Shown here: piece after piece, positions 1-6,050 of the stretch
Position numbering within the stretch: position 1 is the stretch's first letter
Layout of the letters: each line of letters starts with the position of its first letter
DNA from: Nitrospirota bacterium
Lineage (GTDB): Bacteria; Nitrospirota; Thermodesulfovibrionia; Thermodesulfovibrionales; JdFR-88
Length of the DNA stretch: 6,821 bases
Reading direction: 5' to 3'
Assembly: GCA_021812785.1 (NCBI GenBank)
Contig: JAKAMR010000108.1
Location: 1 to 6,821, forward strand
The notes under the pieces: model-generated
What the model was told of the DNA's origin: nothing
The model's database searches: none
Seen by the model: only the letters and a program-made list of their open reading frames with translations
Translations under genes and position numbers: made by a program

Positions 1-31
1 CCTGGCGGGCCGCCCGCCGCCAGGTTTTTTT
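1..31 (+). terminator. GC-rich hairpin with T-run (rho-independent terminator)
   Basis: An 8-bp perfect stem (positions 1-8 pairing with 17-24) closes an 8-nt loop and is followed directly by seven T residues at 25-31. Read on the + strand this is a classic intrinsic terminator for a rightward gene lying left of the window. It also sits immediately after the stop codon of the leftward gene at 31-456. It could therefore terminate both convergent transcripts if a T-run on the other side lies outside the window. The stem may extend to the left of position 1. Confidence 0.75.
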
Positions 32-456
32 CAGTCCTCCTTCGCTGTCTTTTGCCTGTGCCTGGCCATATACGCCCGGCTTCTCATCTTCCTGACGATT
101 CCGCTTGCGGTTTTTTCCGGCAGCTTGTAGAAGCGGGTGAGCTCTGCCGCGACCTTTTCGATGGAAAGCCTCTCGCCTGCATTCAGGTACCTGTTCATGA
201 CGTACCGCTCCGGCTTTGTCAGTTCCAGTTCCCGGACAAGCTTTTCTCTTCGTGGTTTGGATTTTACCTGCCGGAGGCTCTCTCTTATCCACTCAGCATC
301 CTTCCAGACGCGGGAGAGTTTCATCAGGAAGTCCATGTCCGCTTTGCTGCGGGCGGCCCCGGTCGGGGCCGCCCGCACTGCCCCCAGCCTGGCGAGGATA
401 TTCAGCGATCTTTCAGTGAAGCCGAGTCTCCTTATGGATTTATCAAGTTTTTTCAT
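31..456 (-). CDS. Small basic protein of unknown function, possible helix-turn-helix
   Basis: This is a 141-residue leftward reading frame with ATG at 456-454 and stop TGA at 33-31. I do not recognise the family. The protein is strongly basic and looks all-helical, with many Lys and Arg residues throughout. Residues about 80-125 (LTKPERYVMNRYL through IVRKMRSRAYM) have the alternating helix pattern of a winged-helix or sigma-region-4-like DNA-binding domain, but no diagnostic motif is present. No clear Shine-Dalgarno sequence precedes the ATG, so the start is uncertain. The frame was preferred over overlapping frames on the other strand because its composition looks protein-like, while those frames are rich in Ser, Pro and Cys as expected of antisense shadows. 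It diverges from the actin-like operon across a 352-bp region, so a regulatory or accessory DNA-binding role is possible but only inferred. Confidence 0.6.
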   Translation of the reverse strand: MKKLDKSIRRLGFTERSLNILARLGAVRAAPTGAARSKADMDFLMKLSRVWKDAEWIRESLRQVKSKPRREKLVRELELTKPERYVMNRYLNAGERLSIEKVAAELTRFYKLPEKTASGIVRKMRSRAYMARHRQKTAKED

Positions 457-494
457 GGTCTTATCTCGTCAGGAAATCTAACATGTTTACGGAG

Positions 495-569
495 AAAAGA
501 AAAAGTACAAAAACAAACAAATAACAAACTACATTATGAAACAAACTATAAAACAGTACTTTTTCTTTT
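495..569. repeat. Perfect 14-bp inverted repeat around an AT-rich core
   Basis: The left arm AAAAGAAAAAGTAC is at 495-508 and the exact reverse complement is at 556-569. The 47-bp core is extremely AT-rich and contains two copies of AACAAACTA (about 523-531 and 540-548). It also contains sequences resembling leftward -10 hexamers (for example at 533-538 and 544-549) that could serve the gene at 31-456. The arms are AT-rich and the spacer is long, so this does not look like an intrinsic terminator. A paired protein-binding site is more likely, by inference. Confidence 0.6.
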
Positions 570-651
570 GCGGGATCTTTTGGCTGAGAATGTCCTTCGG
601 CCCGCCGGCTCTCAACGTCTCGGATTCACTCCCTGTGTTGCCTCACGCCGT

Positions 652-678
652 AAAGAAAACAAAGAAAAGAAAGAAAAC
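652..678 (+). repeat. Three tandem 9-bp repeats, AAAGAAAA[C/G]
   Basis: Copies lie at 652-660, 661-669 and 670-678 and differ only in the last base (C, G, C). The core AAAGAAAA also occurs at 496-503 and 722-729, and as its reverse complement at 561-568, all within the 350 bp upstream of the actin-like gene. Iterated short direct repeats upstream of a parM-type gene are what a centromere or operator would look like. Simple A-rich composition could also produce such a pattern, so confidence in function is low. Confidence 0.45.
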
Positions 679-737
679 CCATAAACCCTGTAAAACATTG
701 GAAGGCAACTTATTGAACAGGAAAGAAAAAAATGAAG

Positions 738-778
738 CCGGACGTTTTAAAGTTGCCCCCGGCGTATATATCTGTAGA
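738..778 (+). promoter_or_regulatory. 41-bp promoter/operator-like element, copy 1
   Basis: This element ends 30 bp before the actin-like start codon. It matches positions 6757-6797 without gaps at 34 of 41 positions. The shared core runs CCGGACGT, three variable bases, AAAGTTGCCCCC (one base varies after it), then TATATA and a [T]N[T]AGA end. TATATA at 765-770 or TGTAGA at 773-778 could be a -10 box, but no good -35 lies at standard spacing, so the sigma factor is unclear. Placement suggests a promoter or regulator site for the downstream two-gene operon. Confidence 0.5.
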
Positions 779-797
779 GGCTTTAAATTTTTCGATT

Positions 798-803
798 AGG
801 AGG
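798..803 (+). promoter_or_regulatory. Ribosome binding site of the actin-like gene
   Basis: A perfect AGGAGG lies 5 nt upstream of the ATG at 809. It fixes this as the start of the actin-like protein and argues against longer or shorter forms. Confidence 0.85.
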
Positions 804-808
804 CGGTC

Positions 809-1750
809 ATGTTTGTAGTAGATCTTGGGTTCAGCAGAGCGAAGTGGCTTTGCGGCAGCGCTAAAGGGGCTGTGAGGAGTTGTTTCAGGCGGTCGAAAGC
901 GGAAGGTTTCATTTACCGGGGCGACAGGTTTCTGGTCGGAGATAGTGCGCTTCTGGAGACCGGCAGCAGGTATCTGAGGACCGTCGAGGAGCTGGTAGAT
1001 ATATATCCTCTCTTTGTGTCGGTCTGCGCCGGACAGGCCGGCATCCGGCAGGACGATGCCCTGATTGTCGGCCTGCCTTATGATTACTGGAAGGCGGAAG
1101 TCACGAAGGCCAAAAAGGGAGCGGCCAGTTCCATCACGACCCTTCAGAGCACCTTGAAACACGTCGATGGGGCCTCCGCACTTGATTTCGGCCGTGTGGT
1201 CGTCTATCCCCAGGGCCTGGGCGGCATAAAGGCGTACCTGCATGACAATCCCAGTGAATCCGGCAACATCCTCGCCGTGGACATCGGGTTCAACACGGTC
1301 ATTTACACGCTTTACTCCTGCGTCCAGGAGGAGATACTTGCCGGCAAGACCTTTTACAAAAAGGGCGTCCACGATATGGCCGTAAACGATCTTTTCCCGG
1401 AAATACAGGGGCATATACAGGGCAAGACCCTGACCCCGCTTGAAATCGACTACGCCATGCAGACGGGGGCCCTGCAGGCGGGGTTCGACCGGGTGGACAT
1501 CATGCCCGAGATAAAAGAGGCCGCCAGCGCATATGTGAACGACCTTCTTTCCCTTGTGACAGGGGACCTCAAGGCCCACGGCGGCATCGTCGGCTTTGAC
1601 ACGGTCCTTTTTTTCGGAGGCGGCGCCAGGCTCCTCGCCGGGAAGATTGAGTCTAAAGGGGTGAGGGTAGTGGTTATGGAGCAACCGGAGTTCGCAAACG
1701 CATTTGGTTTCCGGATAAGGGCGGAGGAAACGGCGGCAGGCGGCCGATGA
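809..1750 (+). CDS. parM-like: ParM/StbA-like actin ATPase, DNA segregation
   Basis: This 313-residue protein has the length and motif order of plasmid segregation actins (ParM is about 320 residues). The phosphate-1 motif is VVDLGFSRAKW (residues 3-13). A VGLP element is at 87-90 and YPQGLGG at 133-139. The phosphate-2 motif is LAVDIGFNT (155-163). The adenosine motif is VLFFGGGARLL (266-276), and the family-typical PEFANAFGF closes the C-terminal domain (293-301). Members polymerise with ATP in the cytoplasm and push or pull plasmid DNA through an adaptor bound to a centromere. The start is set by AGGAGG at 5-nt spacing. The stop overlaps the next ATG by 4 nt (ATGA), which indicates translational coupling to the DNA-binding partner and supports a segregation operon. 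In phosphate-2 the segment after the Thr reads VIY, where ParM has an acidic residue. Archaeal Ta0583-like or other Alp subfamilies remain possible. Confidence 0.88.
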   Translation: MFVVDLGFSRAKWLCGSAKGAVRSCFRRSKAEGFIYRGDRFLVGDSALLETGSRYLRTVEELVDIYPLFVSVCAGQAGIRQDDALIVGLPYDYWKAEVTKAKKGAASSITTLQSTLKHVDGASALDFGRVVVYPQGLGGIKAYLHDNPSESGNILAVDIGFNTVIYTLYSCVQEEILAGKTFYKKGVHDMAVNDLFPEIQGHIQGKTLTPLEIDYAMQTGALQAGFDRVDIMPEIKEAASAYVNDLLSLVTGDLKAHGGIVGFDTVLFFGGGARLLAGKIESKGVRVVVMEQPEFANAFGFRIRAEETAAGGR

Positions 1751-2439
1751 TTTATCGCGTGAAATTCCGGATCGATGATCCGGAACTGATAGAAGTCCTG
1801 GAAAAGACCATGAGGGGCGATTTAGTGAAAAAGGCCCTCAAGCACTTCATTTCTACGGGTAAGGTGCCGGAGGCCGAAAGACCAGCCCACAAAAACGTAT
1901 GTCCGCCATTCGATGACGGCCAGATCAATGCGAGGATTGCATATAATTTCAGGCGGCTGCGCCAAAGCAAGGGATGGACGCAGGAAGACGTGGCCGCCAG
2001 GGCCGGAGTCAACAAGAGCGGCCCGGCGATCATCGAATCAGGGCGCTCCGCCTTCAGCAGGCGCGCGCAGGAAAAGTGGGCGAAGGTTTTCGAGGTGGAC
2101 GTGAGCGAGTTTTTCCGCCCCGTCCCGGGCGGAGAAAAAACGGATCGCGTCTCCTGTAATTTCAAGCGCCTTCGGGAGTTGCGAGGATGGACGCAGGATG
2201 AACTGGCTTCTCACGGCAGTGTCAGCCGGGATTATATCGTTCGGGTAGAAGCCGCCACATGCGGGTTCGGCCCCCGAGCCCAGGAAAAATGGGCAAGAAT
2301 TTTCGGAGTCGACATAAGCGAATTCTATAAGCCCGTTACCGATGAAGAGCCGGAAATCAAACCCGCTGACGAGCCGAAGGAAGCGAAATCAGCTGTCTCG
2401 ACGGAGAAGGAAGTCTACGATTTCGACCGGTTTCTTTAA
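1747..2439 (+). CDS. ParR-like adaptor: ribbon-helix-helix-type N-terminus plus two XRE HTH domains
   Basis: This 230-residue protein overlaps the actin-like gene by ATGA. No proper Shine-Dalgarno sits before it, so coupled translation is likely. Residues 2-36 (YRVKFRID strand, then two helices ending KKALKHFIS) resemble a ParR-type ribbon-helix-helix unit. Residues 67-126 and 138-197 are two XRE/HTH_3-like domains, each starting NF(R/K)RLR and GWTQ and ending with RAQEKWA...F.VD.SEF..PV. They are 28/60 identical at a constant 71-residue offset, so they arose by internal duplication. HTH1 keeps the canonical pattern (TQEDVAARAGV then IIESG). HTH2 is more diverged in its recognition helix. The tail (198-230) is acidic, Lys/Pro-rich and probably disordered, ending EVYDFDRFL. 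By position it should be the centromere-binding adaptor and autorepressor of the segregation operon. Classical ParR has no HTH pair, so this is an unusual architecture. The adaptor role is inferred from synteny and the N-terminus. Confidence 0.85.
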   Translation: MIYRVKFRIDDPELIEVLEKTMRGDLVKKALKHFISTGKVPEAERPAHKNVCPPFDDGQINARIAYNFRRLRQSKGWTQEDVAARAGVNKSGPAIIESGRSAFSRRAQEKWAKVFEVDVSEFFRPVPGGEKTDRVSCNFKRLRELRGWTQDELASHGSVSRDYIVRVEAATCGFGPRAQEKWARIFGVDISEFYKPVTDEEPEIKPADEPKEAKSAVSTEKEVYDFDRFL

Positions 2440-2484
2440 AAATATGGCGGGCCACTTGACTTTCAGATCTAATAATAATTCCAG

Positions 2485-3033
2485 CTAATCAAAATGCCAA
2501 AAAAAATAAACCACACTACTAATTGTCAAAATACCAGCGAATAAACGAGCTTTGTATTCATTTTTCGTGAGATTCCCTTGAAATGAAGCCCAAATCAATA
2601 AGAGCAGTCCAACTGGTCCATAAAAAAATGCGATGACCATAAGAAGAATCAATTTTAAACTATTTGAGTCAACGCCAAAAAAAACAAAACCAAAATACAG
2701 ACCATAAACAACTGCTGCAAAATTTAATGCGATTTCTCCTGGTTTATAGCACAAAATGTAACGCCAATTGGTAATGCGTTCTGTCCGACCAAAGCCAGAT
2801 ATCATAAGGCCTATTGTAAAAATGGCAATCATTGATAGGAAATTAAAAGAATGTGTCGCCGATTGTTCTTTAAGAATGGTGATTATCTCTTTTTGTAACT
2901 TGGGTAAAGATAAAAAGTGATATAGTAGGCCGGCAATTAGACCCCATGAAAAACAAAGTCCGAATGTTATACCAAAACGTCTAATTATTTCACTACTCCG
3001 ATTAGAGGAATTGAAGAACTCTTTTTCGTTCAA
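2485..3033 (-). CDS. Multi-pass membrane protein of unknown function
   Basis: This 182-residue protein starts at TTG (3033-3031), chosen because GAAGGA lies 6 nt upstream (3045-3040), and ends at TAG (2487-2485). About five hydrophobic segments are visible, near residues 19-42, 63-82, 99-121, 126-150 and 161-180. A short polar N-terminus (NEKEFFNSSNRSSE) precedes them. Loops are short and there are no recognisable catalytic motifs, so I do not recognise the family. It is the last gene of the leftward run, 70 bp after the 422-aa ankyrin gene, and may be cotranscribed with it. Its coding sequence is notably AT-rich compared with the segregation genes it converges on, 45 bp away. A partner for the exported ankyrin proteins at the membrane is conceivable but unsupported. 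Confidence 0.75.
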   Translation of the reverse strand: MNEKEFFNSSNRSSEIIRRFGITFGLCFSWGLIAGLLYHFLSLPKLQKEIITILKEQSATHSFNFLSMIAIFTIGLMISGFGRTERITNWRYILCYKPGEIALNFAAVVYGLYFGFVFFGVDSNSLKLILLMVIAFFYGPVGLLLLIWASFQGNLTKNEYKARLFAGILTISSVVYFFWHFD

Positions 3034-3103
3034 TTATATTCCTTCAAAATCAGATAATTTTATCGAATCCAGCCTCAGTAAGTGTTCCACGCATATCGAG
3101 CCC

Positions 3104-4290
3104 TTAGCGCTTCGCTTCGGCCTGTTCGAGAATATGCACGATAGCAGGATGATGTTTTGCGTTAGCGATGAATAACGCCGTATCGCCGACGTTGTCTTTT
3201 GTATTTACATCCGCACCGTTCCTTATCAAGAGATTAGCGGTATCCCCATTTCCTCCCGCCGCTGCAAACATTAGCGCAGTGTGACCTTTGTTATCTTTCG
3301 CATTAACATCGGCCCCTTTATTTATCAAAAGTCTTGCAATATCCAGCTTCCCCTTATCTACTGCCACTAGCATCAGCGGTGTCAAACCATCTTTACTTTT
3401 CTCGTTGACATCCGCCCCTTTCTCTATTAGGAGATTCATAATACCCTGTTCTCCCTTGTCTACAGCCCATACCAGCGCTGTGTCGCCATCATTGTCCATT
3501 GCATTGACATCTGTCCCTTTATTTATCAGAAGCCTTGTGGTGTCCATACAATTCTTTTTAGTTGTTCGCATTAATGCCGTTCCGCCATAGATGTCCTTCG
3601 CATTGACGTCAGCTCCATGTTCTATTAAAACTTTTAAAATGCCAACCTTACAAACTCCGTAAGACGCCGCCATCAGCGCTGTTTCGTTTAAATTGTCCTT
3701 CTCATTGACATTCGCCCCTTTATTTAAAAGAAGTCGTGCAACCTCTATTTGTCCTCGATGTGCGGCATACATCAGGGCTGTATGTCCATTCTTATCCTTC
3801 TCGTCGACATCGGCGCCGTGGCCTATCAGGAGTATTACGAAATCCCTCTGACCCCACCTGCTCGCATCCATTAGCGCCGTGTCGCCTGTGCCATCCTTGG
3901 CATTTATATCCGCCCCCTTATTTATCAGAAGCTTAACGATATCAATATGCCCCTCGTTAACAGCTGCCATCAGCGCTGTTCCGCCTAACATATCCTTGAC
4001 ATTGACATCCGCACCCTTATTTATCAAAAGTCTCGCGATATTTGTATATCCGCTTTGCTCCGCAGCCAGCAGCGCTGTTATTCCATTTAAGGGCTTCACA
4101 TTAACATTTGCGTCATGATCTATCAGAAGCTTCACAATGTCGGCATGTCCCTTGCTCGCTGCATACCACAAAGCTGTTCCACCTAAAAAGTCCTTAGCAT
4201 TAACGTCTACCCCTTTAGCAAGCAGGACTTTTACCTGACTAACGTCTCCGTTCATGACTGCTTGAATAAGCTGATTGCCAGGCTCCACAG
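3104..4290 (-). repeat. Tandem ~99-bp coding repeats (ankyrin units)
   Basis: The DNA repeats with a period of about 99 bp, matching 33-residue ankyrin units. On the + strand, short blocks such as CCCTTTATTTATCA and variants of CATTGACATC recur at the same phase. Similarity at the DNA level suggests fairly recent expansion, and unit number could vary between relatives by slippage or recombination. Confidence 0.7.
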
Positions 4291-4372
4291 CCATTGCAGT
4301 AGACGAAAAGATAAAAGAACCAAGTATAACTGACATGAAAAAAATGAGGAAAAATCTATCTACTGCTTTCAA
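3104..4372 (-). CDS. Exported ankyrin-repeat protein, about 12 repeats
   Basis: This is a 422-residue protein. The start is TTG at 4372-4370, fixed by AAGGAGG with 6-nt spacing and because it gives a complete Sec signal peptide: basic start, hydrophobic core RFFLIFFMSVILGSFIF, probable cleavage after AMA (about residue 28). Beyond this, essentially the whole chain is ankyrin repeats of 33 residues beginning near 32, 65, 98, 131, 164, 197, 230, 264, 297, 330, 364 and 397. The repeats near 230 and 330 carry one extra residue. Typical elements are TALM.AA..G, DIVKLLI.KGADVN and AKD.. at the turns. The last repeat, ending HILEQAEAKR, is a C-cap. Ankyrin arrays bind proteins and have no catalytic residues, so this is likely a periplasmic or secreted binding protein with unknown partner. 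It is a paralogue of the 530-aa and 164-aa proteins upstream; the signal peptide and the mature N-terminus (NQLIQAV) are shared. Confidence 0.9.
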   Translation of the reverse strand: MKAVDRFFLIFFMSVILGSFIFSSTAMAVEPGNQLIQAVMNGDVSQVKVLLAKGVDVNAKDFLGGTALWYAASKGHADIVKLLIDHDANVNVKPLNGITALLAAEQSGYTNIARLLINKGADVNVKDMLGGTALMAAVNEGHIDIVKLLINKGADINAKDGTGDTALMDASRWGQRDFVILLIGHGADVDEKDKNGHTALMYAAHRGQIEVARLLLNKGANVNEKDNLNETALMAASYGVCKVGILKVLIEHGADVNAKDIYGGTALMRTTKKNCMDTTRLLINKGTDVNAMDNDGDTALVWAVDKGEQGIMNLLIEKGADVNEKSKDGLTPLMLVAVDKGKLDIARLLINKGADVNAKDNKGHTALMFAAAGGNGDTANLLIRNGADVNTKDNVGDTALFIANAKHHPAIVHILEQAEAKR

Positions 4373-4442
4373 TTTTTCCCTCCTTCGCGCACTTTATTTA
4401 ATCTGGCCAATATGGCTTCGGGTGGCAACGCAATATACTGAC
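4373..4442. other. 70-bp spacer between the 530-aa and 422-aa genes
   Basis: This spacer holds the AAGGAGG ribosome site of the 422-aa gene (4385-4379, minus strand) and a short GCCA/TGGC palindrome near 4403-4413. No hairpin followed by a T-run was seen, so readthrough from the upstream gene is plausible. Confidence 0.5.
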
Positions 4443-6035
4443 TCAATAATTCGCAAGGTTGTATTTTTCCCAAATCTGCTTACAATAATTATCTCCTGAT
4501 GCATAACCTTTCTTTGCAAATTTTTTCGCCAAAGATAAATTTTCACTCACTCCATCTCCAGACGCATACAGTTCTGCGAGATTGCATTCTGCCGCAGGAT
4601 ATCCTTGCCGAGCCGCCAACTGATACCATTTTGCAGCTTCTTCGCTATTATGCTGCACGCCCTCATTATTCTCATACATGAAGCCCAGATTATTCTGTGC
4701 TGTGGCGTTTCCCTGCTTGGCAGCTAGGAGATACCATTTCATAGCTTCTTTATAGTCCGGTAGTACTCCTCGACCGTTACCATACATCATTCCTAGATGA
4801 CATTGTGCGTCGGCATATCCTTGAGCGGCAGCCAGGCGGTACCACTTTATGGCTTCCTCGTAGTTCTTTTCTACTCCGTTGCCATACTCATATGCTACGC
4901 CGAGATTATTTTGTGCATTGGCAGAACTTCGCGTTGCAGCCAGGCGGTACCATTTAACAGCTTCTATGTAGTTCTGATGAACTCCATGACCGTCGCCATA
5001 CATGGTACCAAGGTTGTTTTGAGCTTTTGCATCCCCCTGTTTCGCGGCCAGTAAATACAACTTCAAAGCCTTCTTATAATCCTGCACCACCCCCTGGCCG
5101 TCGTCGTACATTTCACCCAAATTAGCTTCGGCCTCTGCATCTCCTTGTTTAGCAGCAAAAAGGTACCATTTTGCAGCTTCCTGGTAATCCTTCCGCATTC
5201 CAACGCCATTAAAATACATTGTTCCAAGGTTACATTGTGCTGATGCATATCCTTGTTCTGCGGATAGAACGAACCATTTCGCTGCTTCCTGATAATTTTG
5301 AGGTACGCCATGACCTAATAAATACATGTTACCAAGATTATATTGCGCATCAGCCTTGCCATGCGCAGCGGCGCTTCGGAACCATTTCAAAGCTTTCTTG
5401 TAATTCAATGGCACTCCTTGGCCTTTAGAATTCATCATACCGAGAATATTCTGAGCTTCGGCGATATTATCCGCTAATTTTAAAAACAAGAGGTAAGCAG
5501 TTTTAAAATCTCCTTTGCTATATGCTTCTTCTCCCTTTTTTTCAATTGCTTTTATCGCAATGATATATGATTTTGCGCCCGCCTGTTCAAGAATATGCGC
5601 GATATCAGCGTGGCGATAGTGATTTGCCCAATCCAGAGCCGTATTGCCATCTTCATCTTCGATATTAATTTTTACCCCTCTATTTATCAGAAGTTTCACA
5701 ATGGCTGCTTTCCCACTGCTACCTGCATACATCAGCGCCGTATGGCCACCTCTATCCCTCGCATTTACGTCAGCCTTATGTTCTATTAGAAGTTTTACGA
5801 TGTCCGTATTTCCCCACGAAGCTTCCCCCATTAACGGCGTGTGGCCATCTATATCCTTCGCATTTACATTTGCCCCGTATGTAATTAAAGCTTGGATTCT
5901 AGCCGTATCATTTTTTTCGACGGCTTGAATTAGCTGACTATTAAGTTCTCCGGCTGCTGCTGTAGATACAAAGACATAGGTACAAAGCATCACTGACATA
6001 AAGACAAGAAGAAAAAACCTATTTGCCTTTACCAA
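4443..6035 (-). CDS. Exported ankyrin plus Sel1-repeat fusion protein
   Basis: This is a 530-residue protein. The TTG start at 6035-6033 is supported by AAGGAGG with 5-nt spacing and by a full Sec signal peptide (RFFLLVFMSVMLCTYVFVSTAAA, cleavage near residue 28 before GEL). There is no proper lipobox at the Cys. Residues about 32-155 form four ankyrin units, the last being a C-cap ending HILEQAGAK. A helical linker (156-191, KKGEEAYSKGDFKTAYLLF) resembles a first TPR/Sel1 helix pair. Nine 36-residue Sel1-like repeats follow from 192, 228, 264, 300, 336, 372, 408, 444 and 480, with the pattern A.AQ.NLG.MY..G.GV..(D/N)Y.EA.KWY.LAA.QG. The ninth is degenerate and a short tail follows. Both repeat types mediate protein binding; Sel1 proteins often act in the periplasm or as secreted scaffolds. 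The target is unknown. It lies 56 bp after the 164-aa gene and 70 bp before the 422-aa gene. Confidence 0.9.
   Translation of the reverse strand: MVKANRFFLLVFMSVMLCTYVFVSTAAAGELNSQLIQAVEKNDTARIQALITYGANVNAKDIDGHTPLMGEASWGNTDIVKLLIEHKADVNARDRGGHTALMYAGSSGKAAIVKLLINRGVKINIEDEDGNTALDWANHYRHADIAHILEQAGAKSYIIAIKAIEKKGEEAYSKGDFKTAYLLFLKLADNIAEAQNILGMMNSKGQGVPLNYKKALKWFRSAAAHGKADAQYNLGNMYLLGHGVPQNYQEAAKWFVLSAEQGYASAQCNLGTMYFNGVGMRKDYQEAAKWYLFAAKQGDAEAEANLGEMYDDGQGVVQDYKKALKLYLLAAKQGDAKAQNNLGTMYGDGHGVHQNYIEAVKWYRLAATRSSANAQNNLGVAYEYGNGVEKNYEEAIKWYRLAAAQGYADAQCHLGMMYGNGRGVLPDYKEAMKWYLLAAKQGNATAQNNLGFMYENNEGVQHNSEEAAKWYQLAARQGYPAAECNLAELYASGDGVSENLSLAKKFAKKGYASGDNYCKQIWEKYNLANY
4488..5462 (-). repeat. 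Tandem 108-bp coding repeats (Sel1 units)
   Basis: Nine 36-codon units give a 108-bp period in the DNA. Recurring + strand blocks such as TACCATTT, GCAGC and TTGTGC mark the phase (anticodons for KWY, AA and AQ). Conservation is moderate, so the array is diverged rather than freshly amplified. Confidence 0.65.
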
Positions 6036-6050
6036 AATTCCCTCCTTATT

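Larger units (their letters stand above)
457..808. other. Repeat-rich gene-free region upstream of the actin-like gene
   Basis: This 352-bp stretch lies between the divergent genes for the small basic protein and the actin-like ATPase. No convincing gene was found in it. It holds a perfect 14-bp inverted repeat (495-569), three tandem 9-bp copies of AAAGAAAA[C/G] (652-678), isolated copies of the same motif, and the 41-bp element at 738-778. In parMRC-type systems the centromere parC lies upstream of the actin gene and doubles as operator. The position and repeat content fit that role, but this is an inference. Confidence 0.5.

Noticed and set aside
52..684. 210-residue rightward open frame at the left end
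   Set aside because: It lies antisense to the better-supported leftward gene, then runs through repeat-rich non-coding DNA. Its composition is not protein-like and there is no ribosome site.
536..799. 87-residue rightward frame just before the actin-like gene
   Set aside because: There is no Shine-Dalgarno. Its Lys-rich stretch comes from the A-rich tandem repeats, and it runs through the 41-bp element; its stop falls inside the ribosome site of the next gene. Probably spurious.
710..1684. Long (324-residue) leftward frame
   Set aside because: It is the antisense shadow of the actin-like gene, which carries clear ATPase motifs and a perfect ribosome site.
1752..2165. 137-residue leftward frame
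   Set aside because: It is antisense to the HTH adaptor, whose duplicated domains show which strand is coding.
2440..2484. Possible terminator between the convergent genes
   Set aside because: No stem with a following T-run could be found in the 45-bp gap on either strand.
5063..5311. 82-residue leftward frame inside the Sel1 region
   Set aside because: It is an out-of-frame reading of the Sel1 repeats on the same strand. Repeat DNA gives open shadow frames easily.
3104..5470. CRISPR-like array suggested by regularly spaced repeats
   Set aside because: The periods of 99 and 108 bp match 33- and 36-residue protein repeats in frame. The repeats are imperfect and wholly coding.
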